From assembly GCA_014378995.1 (NCBI GenBank), contig JACMMP010000021.1:1-37677 (forward strand): 37,677 bases of DNA, given 5' to 3'. The notes beneath the pieces were generated by a model. The model worked only from the letters and a program-made list of their open reading frames with translations. It was not told the origin of the DNA and did no database searches. This stretch comes from Hyphomonadaceae bacterium. Its GTDB lineage: Bacteria > Pseudomonadota > Alphaproteobacteria > Caulobacterales > Aquidulcibacteraceae. Positions 16,476-25,391 of the stretch are shown one piece after another. The translations under genes were made by a program, and so were the position numbers. The first letter of the stretch is position 1. The number at the start of each line of letters is the position of its first letter.

Positions 16476-17289
16476 TCACAGCGTGGCGGGCGGCCTCTTT
16501 CGCGGCGTCGTTGGCGTAAGCGATAAAGCCGCGGATGAGGAAGCGGCCGGCGCGGTCGCCATAGATAAGCGGTTCGCCGTCGAGGCGCATAATGCCGCCG
16601 CCGGCGGCGTTCAGGATCGCGTGCCCAGCGGCTGCGTCCCACTCGCTGACCTCGCCGAAACGCGGGTAAAGATCGGCCGCGCCTTCGGCGATGCGGCAGA
16701 ACTTGATCGATGAACTAGCGTGCGTGGGCGTGCCCGCGAGCGCGCCGATGAAGCCGCTGGTCTTTACGTCGCGGCCGGAATTTTCCGACGCCACGATGCG
16801 CCAGGGTTGTGTCACCGCGCTGTTGGCGACGATGGGCGCGAATGGCTTGACGATCTCCGCTGTGTGCGGATCGCAGCGCGCGGCGCGGGCGATCATCGGT
16901 TCGCCGGCGTAGAGCTCGCCGCTTGCTGGCGCGTAGACGACGCCGAACGTCGGCATGCCGTTCTCGACCAAAGCGATGTTGACAGTGAATTCGTCGCCGC
17001 CGGCGGCAAAGCCTCGGGTGCCGTCGAGCGGATCGACGCAAAAGAAACGTGCGCCGCATTCGGGAATGCGCCCCTCGGCGACGGCTTCTTCGCCGATCAT
17101 CGGAATATCGGGCGACAGCTCTTGCAGGCCCGCTTCGATGATGGCTTCAGCGCGCTGATCCGCGAGCGTGACGATTGAGCCGTCGAGCTTGGTCTGCGTC
17201 TCGAAACCCGCTTGCCGCACCGCATTGATCTCGCGGCCCGCAGCGAGCGCGAGGGCGATCAGGTCATCCAGTGCAGGGCGCCAAGTCAT
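16444..17289 (-). CDS. cysQ: 3'(2'),5'-bisphosphate nucleotidase
   Basis: A 281-residue Mg-dependent phosphatase of the inositol monophosphatase superfamily. CysQ removes the 3'-phosphate from PAP and PAPS, recycling the by-product of sulfate assimilation and sulfation. Metal-binding motifs are visible: GEEAVAEG, then CVDPLDGTRGF (the DPxDGT motif), and WDAAAGHAIL near the C-terminus. LDGSIVTLADQRAE at ~35-48 is the usual CysQ N-terminal segment. Other IMPase-type substrates are possible. The last 32 bp overlap the end of argE on the other strand. NadE lies just upstream on the same strand with a 27-bp gap. Confidence 0.9.
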   Translation of the reverse strand: MTWRPALDDLIALALAAGREINAVRQAGFETQTKLDGSIVTLADQRAEAIIEAGLQELSPDIPMIGEEAVAEGRIPECGARFFCVDPLDGTRGFAAGGDEFTVNIALVENGMPTFGVVYAPASGELYAGEPMIARAARCDPHTAEIVKPFAPIVANSAVTQPWRIVASENSGRDVKTSGFIGALAGTPTHASSSIKFCRIAEGAADLYPRFGEVSEWDAAAGHAILNAAGGGIMRLDGEPLIYGDRAGRFLIRGFIAYANDAAKEAARHAVTSSDASLGGA

Positions 17290-17316
17290 AGGCGCGATAA
17301 CGCACGGAGGCGCCCG

Positions 17317-19335
17317 CTAGTCCAGCGTATCGGGCGTGTTTTGTGCGAGTTCCGCGAGCCAGGCGGCGGCGCTGGCGTCACTCGGCATGCGCCAATCGCC
17401 GCGCGGGGAAAGCGCGCCGCCGGAGACGATCTTCGGGCCGTTCGGCAGTGCGCTGCGTTTGTACTGATTGGCGAAGAAGCGGGTGATGAAAATCTCCAAC
17501 CAGTGCTTCAACGTGGCGTAGTCGTATTTCTCGCGCCATGCGTTCCAGCTGAGATAAAGAATCTTGCTGGGCGCAAGGCCGTAGCGGGTGAGCCAGTAGA
17601 GATTGAAATCCTGCAGCTCGTAGGGTCCGATAGCGGCCTCGGTGCTTTGCACCGTTTCGCCGGGGATGAGTTCGGGGCTGATTGCGCCGGCGGCGACGCT
17701 TTCGAGCGTCTTCGATGCTTCGGCGCCGAACATCTGCGTCGCGGCGACCCAGCGGATCAGGTGCTGGATCAATGTTTTCGGCGCGCCGCCATTCACATTG
17801 TAATGGCTCATGTGATCGCCAACGCCGTACGTGCACCAGCCAAGCGCCAGCTCCGAAAGATCGCCGGTGCCGACGACGAAGCCGCCTTCGGTGTTTGCAA
17901 GCCGAAAAAGATAATCGGTGCGGAGGCCCGCTTGCACGTTTTCGTACGCGACATCGTAAACCGGCTCGCCGCGGGCGGCGGGGTGCTTCAGCTCCTCCAG
18001 CATCAACTGCGCCAACGGCGCGATAGAAACTTCGCGGGCGTCGATGCCAAGCGCTTTCATCAGCGCCCAGGCGTTTGTTTTCGTCGCTTCGCTGGTCGCA
18101 AAGCCCGGCATGGTGACGCCGACAATGTTGGTGCGCGGCAGGCCAAGAAGATCGAAGGCGCGCGCGATGACGATGAGCGCATGCGTGGAATCGAGCCCGC
18201 CGGAAACGCCGATGACGACGCGTTTGCTCTTCGTCGTCTCGATGCGCTTGGCGAGGCCCGAGACTTGGATGTTGTAGGCTTCGAAGCAGTCGCGGTCGCG
18301 CTTGGCCGGATCGTCGGGCACGAACGGGAAGCGATCGAGCGCGCGCTTCAGCGGCGTGCTCTCTTGCGGGGCGTCGAGCTTGAAGGTGATGTGTCCCCAT
18401 TTGACGAGGCGCTCTTTTTCGCGCGCAGAGGCGGCGCGAAAATTGGATAGCCGGCGCCTTTCAGCGGCAATGCGGCCAACATCGATGTCGGCGATGACGA
18501 GCTTGGGATCGCGGGCGAAGCGTTCCCCTTCAGCGATCTTCTCACCCATTTCGTAGGCGACGATCTGACCGTCCCAGGCGACGTCGGTGGTGCTTTCGCC
18601 TCGGCCCGCCGCCGCGAAGACGTAAGCGGCGACGGCGCGGCGTGATTGAGAATCGCACAGCACCGCGCGATCCTCGGCTTTGCCGATCACGATGTTGGAG
18701 GCGGAAAGATTGAACAGCACGGTGGCGCCGGACATCGCGCCATATGTGGAGGGCGGCGTGGGCGCCCAGAAGTCTTCGCAAATTTCAACATGGAACGCGA
18801 AATCGCGGTGGTCGGTTGCAGTGAAGATCACGTCTTCGCCAAAGCCCACCGTTTCGCCGCAGAGCGTGATCAAGTCTTCTTCAGTGTCGAGCGCGCTGGC
18901 GAAATGGCGCATTTCGTAAAATTCGCGGTAGTTTGGCAGGAAGGTCTTCGGAACGACGCCGAGAATTGCGCCGCGATGAATGACGATGGCGCAGTTGAAA
19001 AGCATGCCGCGCGCTCGGATCGGCGCACCGACGATCAGGACTGGAAAGAGCTTTTCGCTCTCCGCCTTCAGCCGCGCGATCTGCGCTTCCGCCGCTTCAA
19101 GCAACGCGTCCTGCAGCAGCAGATCGTCGATAGCGTAGCCGGTGACGGAAAGCTCCGGCGTCAGCAGCACAGCGGCGCGTTCGGCATCGGCCTCGCGCCA
19201 GAACTTGAGGATGGCGTCAGCGTTGCTGGCTGGATCGGCCGGCGCGACCACCGGCGCACAGGCGGCCACGCGCACGAAGCCGTGTGCGTAAAGTGAATCG
19301 AAACGCCTGCCGGAAGCTTTGCGGGGAGCCATCAA
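17317..19335 (-). CDS. nadE: Glutamine-dependent NAD(+) synthetase
   Basis: A 672-residue two-domain enzyme that makes NAD from nicotinate adenine dinucleotide, ATP and glutamine-derived ammonia. The N-terminal nitrilase-like glutaminase domain shows its triad as Glu61 (LTPELSVTGY), Lys130 (VVPKTFLPN) and Cys186 (VEICEDFW). The C-terminal synthetase domain has the PP-loop VIGVSGGLDSTHA, and later GTGDLSELALGWCTYG and the NxxxY...KSALPNGPK-like end segment (SALPNGPKI). The length is close to the well-known long-form NadE enzymes. It is cytoplasmic. It lies between the small membrane protein gene upstream and cysQ downstream, all leftward. Confidence 0.96.
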   Translation of the reverse strand: MMAPRKASGRRFDSLYAHGFVRVAACAPVVAPADPASNADAILKFWREADAERAAVLLTPELSVTGYAIDDLLLQDALLEAAEAQIARLKAESEKLFPVLIVGAPIRARGMLFNCAIVIHRGAILGVVPKTFLPNYREFYEMRHFASALDTEEDLITLCGETVGFGEDVIFTATDHRDFAFHVEICEDFWAPTPPSTYGAMSGATVLFNLSASNIVIGKAEDRAVLCDSQSRRAVAAYVFAAAGRGESTTDVAWDGQIVAYEMGEKIAEGERFARDPKLVIADIDVGRIAAERRRLSNFRAASAREKERLVKWGHITFKLDAPQESTPLKRALDRFPFVPDDPAKRDRDCFEAYNIQVSGLAKRIETTKSKRVVIGVSGGLDSTHALIVIARAFDLLGLPRTNIVGVTMPGFATSEATKTNAWALMKALGIDAREVSIAPLAQLMLEELKHPAARGEPVYDVAYENVQAGLRTDYLFRLANTEGGFVVGTGDLSELALGWCTYGVGDHMSHYNVNGGAPKTLIQHLIRWVAATQMFGAEASKTLESVAAGAISPELIPGETVQSTEAAIGPYELQDFNLYWLTRYGLAPSKILYLSWNAWREKYDYATLKHWLEIFITRFFANQYKRSALPNGPKIVSGGALSPRGDWRMPSDASAAAWLAELAQNTPDTLD

Positions 19336-19375
19336 ACGGAGCCTACCACGTTATGCTCCGGCCGACCATAATGCC

Positions 19376-19603
19376 TCAGTTCTCGTCGCGGTCGATCTCG
19401 ATGCGGTCGTCATATCCCTTGCGGGCAGAGTAGAAGACGAGCGCCATCAGGCCGCCGCCGACCGCGAGCGACAACACCGTGCCTAAGGTTAACGCGATCC
19501 AGCCATGGACGCTCATGGCGGAGGGATCCCACCTAGTCAGTGTGCCGAACAGCACGATCGCGAGCAGCACGCCTAGCGATAGCGTGAGCAGGAAGACCTT
19601 CAT
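19376..19603 (-). CDS. Small two-helix membrane protein
   Basis: A 75-residue protein with two clear hydrophobic segments: residues ~3-21 (FLLTLSLGVLLAIVLFGTL) and ~36-58 (IALTLGTVLSLAVGGGLMAL). A charged C-terminus (RKGYDDRIEIDRDEN) is likely cytoplasmic. I do not recognise a named family and no catalytic residues are evident. It lies between nadE and ydbL on the same strand with gaps of 40 and 59 bp, so it could belong to either transcript. Two membrane helices, codon use and a sound ATG favour a real gene. Confidence 0.75.
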   Translation of the reverse strand: MKVFLLTLSLGVLLAIVLFGTLTRWDPSAMSVHGWIALTLGTVLSLAVGGGLMALVFYSARKGYDDRIEIDRDEN

Positions 19604-19662
19604 GGCCAGTTATCTGGTGTCGGCGCGGCGCGCCCGCAAGCGGCCAGAACGTTGCGTTCGAG

Positions 19663-20049
19663 CTAGCTGCAAAAGCTCGGCATCGTCACCGTTTGGTTCG
19701 CGGTGCGCTGGCGCCATTGGCCGGCCTCGTCGCGATAGCGCTCGCCAACCGCAATGCGGCTCTCGAACACTTCGCAGGCCACAGCTGCCGCCATATGGTT
19801 GACCGAGACGCTGCGTTCCGTGGCGCGACGCGTATAGAGCTGGCGACGCTGGATGTTATTGGCTTCCACCCGGCCGCGCAGCGTGGCGGAGATATTGGCG
19901 CCCGGCGCAAAGCCTAGATACCCGTCAGCTTGTTCGCCGATCAGCCCCGCGGCGCGGGCCTGATTCAAGGCAGCGTCCTGCGCAATCGCCGGCGCGGCGA
20001 GCGCTAAAGTCGCAGCGGTCAAAGCGGCTATTGTAAATGCGCGGATCAT
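19663..20049 (-). CDS. ydbL: YdbL-family periplasmic protein (DUF1318)
   Basis: A 128-residue exported protein. A signal peptide covers about residues 1-23 (AATLALAAPAIAQ). The mature part has the YdbL/DUF1318 order: ALNQARAAGLIGEQADGYLG, then a helix with GRVEANNIQRRQLYTRRAT. Two cysteines near the end (VACEVFES and PSFCS) may pair. In E. coli YdbL is encoded with YdbH and YnbE and is thought to help assemble that lipid-bridging complex in the periplasm. Here the gene overlaps the ynbE-like stop by 4 bp, giving the same trio. The gene name follows context as much as sequence. Confidence 0.86.
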   Translation of the reverse strand: MIRAFTIAALTAATLALAAPAIAQDAALNQARAAGLIGEQADGYLGFAPGANISATLRGRVEANNIQRRQLYTRRATERSVSVNHMAAAVACEVFESRIAVGERYRDEAGQWRQRTANQTVTMPSFCS

Positions 20050-20252
20050 GGATTGGCGCCTCCGAACAGGTTGGTGTTGTTGTCCAGGAGTTCCTCGGCG
20101 TCGCGTTCGAGCCGGACGATCACTTCCTGGCGGATGTTGACGTTTAGATTAATCTCGATGGGCTCATCCGGGGCCTGGATCTGCACCGGGATGCAGCCGG
20201 CGATCGCGGCGGCGGCGCCCAGGCTCGGAAGCAGCAATGCTAGCATGCGCAT
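20046..20252 (-). CDS. ynbE: YnbE-family outer-membrane lipoprotein
   Basis: A 68-residue lipoprotein with signal and lipobox IAGC (Cys20). The mature part is short and contains the characteristic INLNVNIRQEVIVRLERDAEE segment, close to the YnbE pattern. In E. coli, YnbE is an outer-membrane lipoprotein that binds the C-terminus of YdbH, so that YdbH spans the periplasm. It overlaps ydbL by 4 bp and follows ydbH by 59 bp, so the three are likely one operon transcribed leftward. The small size is normal for the family. Confidence 0.88.
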   Translation of the reverse strand: MRMLALLLPSLGAAAAIAGCIPVQIQAPDEPIEINLNVNIRQEVIVRLERDAEELLDNNTNLFGGANP

Positions 20253-20311
20253 GAAAAACTCCGTGCTGCCGTCCTAGCGGGCTTGAGCTGAACGGGCTCT
20301 GAAGCGCCAAC

Positions 20312-23300
20312 TTATTCCGGCGCTGGGGCGTCCGGGTCAACCAGTTCCTCTTCGTCAACGTTCCCCTGCTGGTTGATGAGCGATCCGGGGTCGGTGATGG
20401 TGGCGGCTGTTTGCGCCAGGCGCCGGAAGGGGGCGGTGACGCGCACGTTGAAATTGAACGGCACGCCGCGAACGGTGACGCTGCCTAGCCCCGGAACTGG
20501 GGCGATAGGGCCGAGATCGACCGGCGTGCCGGTGTTGCGGCCGCTGAACTCGATGGAAGAGACCACATCGCCGTTCAGATCGCCGTCTAGCGTCAGCGAG
20601 AGCGAATCGTAGCGGAAGCTGCGGAGCGCATCGAAGGCGATGCGGGAGACGCCGGTGGCGCTCTCGCCCGCGGCGCCGGTGTAGGAGATGGTGCCGCCTT
20701 CGCCTTGCGCGCGCACGACGCCGCCTTCGATAAAAGCGCTGCGACGCGTGAGAAGGAGCGGGAAGGCGCCTTCTAGCCGCCCCGTAGCTTCCAGGTCCGG
20801 GACGTTAAGTGTCGCGAGCAAGCTTGACGCGTCGACGTCGCTCAGCCTCAACTCGAAGCGTGTCTCTTCCGATCCCAGCGTGATCGTGGTGGGCTGCATC
20901 GACAAGACGCCGGACGCAAAATCGAACTCGGCTTGCTCGATGGCGACGCGCTGCTCGTTTTGCAGTTGGAAGCGGATGCGCCCATTGGTGACGGCGACGC
21001 CTGGATTGAGCAGGCCGACGCTAAGCTGCTGGCCCGGCGGCGTTGTCAGCGCGAACAGATCGTCAAAGAGAATTTCGCCGTTGACGTTCTCGATGATTGG
21101 AATGGTGGAGGTGGCGAGCGAGACGTTGTTCAGCCGCACGCGGCCGGCGCTGGTGATCGCATCGCGCGTCCAGAGAATGTCGCCAACAATATCCGCGCTG
21201 CCGGTGACGCCCTCGACCAAGCCGCGCGTGCGTTCGGTAATGTCGTAGGGCTGCAGGTCCGGGCCGAAGGTGAGGCCGCTTGCCGTGATGCTCGCGCTGC
21301 CGGCGCCGTCGCTCATGACATGGCGCGCTACAAAGAGCGCCAGCTGGCGCCCTTGCTCGGCGAGCAGCACGCCGCCAGTTGCATCGACTACGTTGTCGCG
21401 CAGGGTGGCGTCGATTTCGACCAGCTGCAGCGGATTAAACAGCGGACGCTCGTCGTCGCTGGCGGGCCGGTTCGCCGTGAGCAAAGCCGCGCCGGCGATG
21501 ACGCGGATAACCGGTTTTCCGTCCTCGGGCGCGGCCGACCAGCCGCCGGCGATGGTGGAGACGGAACCCGGCAACGTCGGATCGGTCAGCCCGCCTTGTA
21601 CGAAGTCGCCCACGACGCGCCAGCTCTCGCCGATATAGGCGTTTGCCGTGATCCGCTGCAGGACGACGTCGAGTCTGCGATCTTCGGCCATGTCGATGCT
21701 GATCATTGGCCTGTCGGCGGCGACGGCGAGTGTGATGTCGCCGGTGCGTCCGCTAAAGCGGCCGACTACATTGGCGGCGGCAACGCGCGCTGGCTGCCGC
21801 TCGGGGCCGGCCATGCTGCCATTGAGGGCAAGGCGCTGAATTGCAAAACCGCCGGAAAGGTTCTCGGCGGCGTCCGCCGCGATCAGCGCGCCGTCCAGCG
21901 GGCACAGCGCGAGATTTCCGTCGGCGAACGAGAGCCCGGCGACGTCCAGCCCGCCCATGCGCACGGGCACGCAGGCGCCATTCGTCATCACCCGCCAGCC
22001 GTCGCCCCAACTTATGGCGAGATCCAGCGTCGGGACGAGATCGCGCACTTCGCCGTCGCCGAGCGGGCCTGTGATCCGCGCCGGCCCGCGCAGATCGACG
22101 CGGCCGCCGCCTTGCGCCGCAGTGATGGTCACACCGAGTTCGTTTGCCGCGATGCTTGCGCCATCCGCGCGCCAATCGGCTAGCGTCAGCGTGCCGTCGG
22201 CCTCGAACGGCGCCTCCGCCGATGAGGTGACCGTGTCCAACAGCAAGGATGCGCCTGGCGCGCCGCCGCCCGAAAGCTCAACGGCGACTGCGCCGGTGAG
22301 CCGCGGTCCCGGCCATTGCAGCACCAGCGCCGGCGTATCGCGGCGCAGAGGCGAAAGGCGCAGACGCGCGCCCGTTGCAGCGCGCGCCTCAGCCGGCGCG
22401 ACCACGCTGAGGCGCAGACCGCCTTCGGCCTCGTTGAGCACGATGGGCGCAGAGAGCGTGAAATTGTCGGCGGCGGCGTCAAGCGCCGCGCGGGCGTATG
22501 CGAATGTGGGGCCGACGGGCGTGCCGTTGAGCGCCGGGAAAGCGCCGCGCAGATTGGCCTGCGCATCGCCGTCCAGCGCGCTGCGGGCGAATGTCGCCAG
22601 CGCGTCACCGCTGAATTCTCCATCCTCGGATACAAAGAGGCGCCCCGACGCGGCGGGCTGGCGTGAGATGAGGCCGAACCCATCGAAACGCTCGCCGCCC
22701 AAGGTCCAGCGGGCGCGCAATTGTGCGCCGGCGCCTTCGCCGTTCGCCGTAAAGCGCGGGCGCTGCACGCGCACATCTTGCAGAGCGAGCGCAGCAGCAT
22801 CGGCCTCGGCGCGCACGCGCCAGGTTTCGAACGCCAGCGCGTCCTCACGCGTCGCGGCTTCGCCGGTGACGCCGCCGCTCAGCAGGCGCGCGTCAACGGT
22901 GGGCGTGTCCAGCGCAGCGACGCGCATAGCGGCTTCGATAGTGAAGCGGCCAAGGTCGAGCGGCGTGTGCCCAAGCACGAGGATACGCGCGCTGTCGGCG
23001 CGTGCGTCGGCCCAAAGCAGCTGCGCAGCTTCGGCGGACACGCGGAAGGCAATGCTGTCGTCGTGCGAAACTACCGAAAGTTCGGCTTTGCCGCGATCGA
23101 GCGCGTACTCTGCGCCGGGCCGCGTCGTTTCGGCGATGCGGCCGACGGCGGTGAAGTTTTCGCCGATGAGGCCGCTGGCCCGGAAGTCGCCTGTCAGTTG
23201 GCCAAACGGCGCATCAACCAGGAGTTCGCCGCCGATAATTTCGAGATTGAAGCGCGGTATGGTTGGTCGGCGACGGCCGGGGGCGCCGCCGCTGATACCG

Positions 23301-23734
23301 CTGAGGGCGCCGGCAGACACGCGCCCACCCTGGTCGAGCCGCAGCCGAAGCATGGGTTCGGTGAGACGCACCGCCGCCAGTTCGGGGCTGAGCCCGCGCC
23401 AGCGCCAGCGCGCTTCCACTGTTTCGATCGCAGCGTCGGGAGACTCTTCAGCTCCAAAGCGCAAGTTCCGTAGCGTCACCCCGTCCAGGTCGAGGCTCTC
23501 GACCTGAAAGTCCGCCTCGGCCCCGCGTTCGGACAAAGCGGCCCCGATCATGAACTCAGCAAGGGGCAGGCGTGCGAGCCATACCCCCAGCGCCACCAGA
23601 AAGGTGGACACGCCCAATGCGGCAAGAGCCGTCGCCCAACCGATAAGCATCCGGCGGGGTGTTGGCGGTTCTACAGGCGCCGAAGGTGGCGACTGGTCTT
23701 GACTTGCAACGGCCTGGTTAGACCTATGTGCCAT
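20312..23734 (-). CDS. ydbH: YdbH-family AsmA-like intermembrane lipid transport protein
   Basis: A 1140-residue envelope protein. A short cytoplasmic N-terminus is followed by one membrane helix (~29-53, GWATALAALGVSTFLVALGVWLA). The rest is periplasmic, beta-rich and repetitive, with no catalytic motifs, as in AsmA/TamB-type proteins that form a hydrophobic groove. In E. coli, YdbH acts alongside TamB and YhdP in moving phospholipids to the outer membrane and works with YnbE. The C-terminal third has IEFSGRNTGTPVDLGPIAPV and FNVRVTAPFRRLA, then an acidic tail. E. coli YdbH is shorter (under 900 residues), so this is a long member. Assignment rests on architecture and on the adjacent ynbE/ydbL genes. 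A long open frame on the opposite strand is a composition artefact. Confidence 0.88.
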   Translation of the reverse strand: MAHRSNQAVASQDQSPPSAPVEPPTPRRMLIGWATALAALGVSTFLVALGVWLARLPLAEFMIGAALSERGAEADFQVESLDLDGVTLRNLRFGAEESPDAAIETVEARWRWRGLSPELAAVRLTEPMLRLRLDQGGRVSAGALSGISGGAPGRRRPTIPRFNLEIIGGELLVDAPFGQLTGDFRASGLIGENFTAVGRIAETTRPGAEYALDRGKAELSVVSHDDSIAFRVSAEAAQLLWADARADSARILVLGHTPLDLGRFTIEAAMRVAALDTPTVDARLLSGGVTGEAATREDALAFETWRVRAEADAAALALQDVRVQRPRFTANGEGAGAQLRARWTLGGERFDGFGLISRQPAASGRLFVSEDGEFSGDALATFARSALDGDAQANLRGAFPALNGTPVGPTFAYARAALDAAADNFTLSAPIVLNEAEGGLRLSVVAPAEARAATGARLRLSPLRRDTPALVLQWPGPRLTGAVAVELSGGGAPGASLLLDTVTSSAEAPFEADGTLTLADWRADGASIAANELGVTITAAQGGGRVDLRGPARITGPLGDGEVRDLVPTLDLAISWGDGWRVMTNGACVPVRMGGLDVAGLSFADGNLALCPLDGALIAADAAENLSGGFAIQRLALNGSMAGPERQPARVAAANVVGRFSGRTGDITLAVAADRPMISIDMAEDRRLDVVLQRITANAYIGESWRVVGDFVQGGLTDPTLPGSVSTIAGGWSAAPEDGKPVIRVIAGAALLTANRPASDDERPLFNPLQLVEIDATLRDNVVDATGGVLLAEQGRQLALFVARHVMSDGAGSASITASGLTFGPDLQPYDITERTRGLVEGVTGSADIVGDILWTRDAITSAGRVRLNNVSLATSTIPIIENVNGEILFDDLFALTTPPGQQLSVGLLNPGVAVTNGRIRFQLQNEQRVAIEQAEFDFASGVLSMQPTTITLGSEETRFELRLSDVDASSLLATLNVPDLEATGRLEGAFPLLLTRRSAFIEGGVVRAQGEGGTISYTGAAGESATGVSRIAFDALRSFRYDSLSLTLDGDLNGDVVSSIEFSGRNTGTPVDLGPIAPVPGLGSVTVRGVPFNFNVRVTAPFRRLAQTAATITDPGSLINQQGNVDEEELVDPDAPAPE

Positions 23735-23870
23735 ATTCCTCGCTTGGCGTAGTCCTGGCTGGTCGAAGCGTCACAAGTGCGGCGCCCGCCAGACCCTAGG
23801 AATGGCGTCATTTCAGTTTCCGGCTGGATAACCAAACAGCTGAAAACGCTTGTCGGGCCTATGTTTTACC

Positions 23871-25259
23871 ATGGGCCGGCAGTGGAGCATGCGATTGAGG
23901 GCAGAATTCGCTCATCGCCTCATGAAGGCCGAGAGAGGTTTGGCCGCTTTCGGGGTCATGGCCGCTGCGGCCGTGATTGGGTTAACGCTCGCCTGGAACG
24001 CTGGGCTATTTTCGGGCGCTGCCGACGCTGCTGCTGCTGAAGTTGCGGCTGTGCGCGAAGAAGCCGCACGCCGGGCCGAACACTTGGCGTTTACGGAAGT
24101 TTACCTTGCCCACGAGGAGCGCGAGCTTCGCGTCGCCAGCGGCGAGACGTTGGCGGGCCTCCTCATCCGGGCCGGCGCAAGCAGCGCCGAGACCAGCGCG
24201 GCGCTCGCTTCCATCGACGACGTCTATAACCCGCGCCGGCTGCGCCCTGGTCAGCAAGTCAGCCTTTTCTTCGATCGGCGCACCGGCGCCGCCCGTTTGA
24301 CTGGCGTTGCATTCAGATCGGAGCCGGGCGCCTCAGTGACGGCCAATCGCACCACGAGCGGGGGGTTTGCCGCGCGCGAAGTGCTGATGCCGGTGACGTT
24401 CGAGATCGCGCGAATTGCCGCGCCGGTGGAAACGAGCCTTTACGCAAGCGCGCTGCAGCTGGGCGCTACCGACCGCGAGGTCGCCGCGCTTGCCGACGCG
24501 TTTGCGTATGACGTCGACTTTCAACGTGACGTGCGGCCCGGGGACGATTTCGAGATCGTCTTCGAGCGTTACTACGATGACGAGGGCAATACTGTCCGCA
24601 CCGGGAATATGCTGTTCGTCTCGTTGGAGTCGGGCCGCGGCTCGCGGGCATTCTATTCGTTCATCGCGCCGGGCGATGCGCAGCCCGACTGGTATGACGC
24701 CGACGGCAAAAGCGCGCGGCGCTTTCTCATGAAGACGCCGATCAATGGCGCGCGGCTTTCGTCGGGCTTTGGCATGCGGCGTCACCCGATCCTCGGCTTT
24801 TCGCGCATGCACCGCGGCACCGACTTCGCCGCGCCCACCGGTACGCCAATTTTGGCGGCGGGGGATGGCGCGATCGTGCGCGCTGGGCCGAACGGCTCAT
24901 ACGGCAATTACGTACGCATCCGCCACGCCAACGGCTATGAAACCTCGTACGCGCACTTGTCGCGGTTTGGGCGCGGCATGCGCGCGGGCGTTCGCGTGCG
25001 CCAGGGGCAAGTGATTGGCTATGTCGGCACCACCGGCCGGTCCACCGGCCCGCACCTCCACTACGAAGTGATGCTGCGCGGGCGGCAGATGAATCCAATG
25101 ACCTTGCGCGTCGCCAACGGGCGCAATCTCGATGGCCGCTCGCTGGAATTGTTCATGATCGAGCGCGAACGCATCGACACGCTTCGCCAGGTCCGCGCCC
25201 GAGAAACGCCAGTCGTGCATCAGGTTGCGCCGGCGAGCGGCGACGTTGGAACCCGGTAA
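23871..25259 (+). CDS. M23 family metallopeptidase (peptidoglycan hydrolase type)
   Basis: About 462 residues from the ATG at 23871; a TTG at 23850 and an ATG at 23889 are in-frame alternatives and no ribosome binding site decides between them. A membrane anchor (~22-42, GLAAFGVMAAAAVIGLTLAW) is followed by an OapA/LysM-like segment with ASGETLAGLLIRAGAS and a second domain. The C-terminal M23 peptidase domain has Zn ligands His314 and Asp318 (HRGTDF) and His397 (HLHYEV), with His362 (YAHL) and His395 as catalytic histidines; all are present, so activity is expected. The likely role is cutting peptide cross-links in peptidoglycan from the periplasmic side. It diverges from ydbH. Confidence 0.92.
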   Translation: MGRQWSMRLRAEFAHRLMKAERGLAAFGVMAAAAVIGLTLAWNAGLFSGAADAAAAEVAAVREEAARRAEHLAFTEVYLAHEERELRVASGETLAGLLIRAGASSAETSAALASIDDVYNPRRLRPGQQVSLFFDRRTGAARLTGVAFRSEPGASVTANRTTSGGFAAREVLMPVTFEIARIAAPVETSLYASALQLGATDREVAALADAFAYDVDFQRDVRPGDDFEIVFERYYDDEGNTVRTGNMLFVSLESGRGSRAFYSFIAPGDAQPDWYDADGKSARRFLMKTPINGARLSSGFGMRRHPILGFSRMHRGTDFAAPTGTPILAAGDGAIVRAGPNGSYGNYVRIRHANGYETSYAHLSRFGRGMRAGVRVRQGQVIGYVGTTGRSTGPHLHYEVMLRGRQMNPMTLRVANGRNLDGRSLELFMIERERIDTLRQVRARETPVVHQVAPASGDVGTR

Positions 25260-25280
25260 CGCTGCCCGGCAACCAAGACG

Positions 25281-25293
25281 TGTACGGTGTACA
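25281..25293. promoter_or_regulatory. Inverted repeat upstream of NarL-type regulator
   Basis: TGTAC-GGT-GTACA is a perfect 5-bp inverted repeat with a 3-bp centre in the 132-bp gap between the M23 peptidase and the response regulator gene. It could be an operator for the regulator's own promoter, or just the start of a weak hairpin in the peptidase mRNA. No factor can be assigned. Confidence 0.35.
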
Positions 25294-25391
25294 ACTCGGG
25301 TGTTGAGCCGCCGCGGAATCGGGCGCATTGTCTATCTCGAATGAGAGGTGAGGCAAGCTCTACTGGCTAGCCGCAACGAGAAACGAGAAAA

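Noticed and set aside
17212-18450. 412-residue forward frame opposite nadE and cysQ
   Set aside because: It spans two well-supported genes on the other strand and has no recognisable motif.
21957-23507. 516-residue forward frame opposite ydbH
   Set aside because: It is Ser/Ala/Arg/Pro-rich, has no motif, and is antisense to the YdbH-family gene, whose partners ynbE and ydbL support it.
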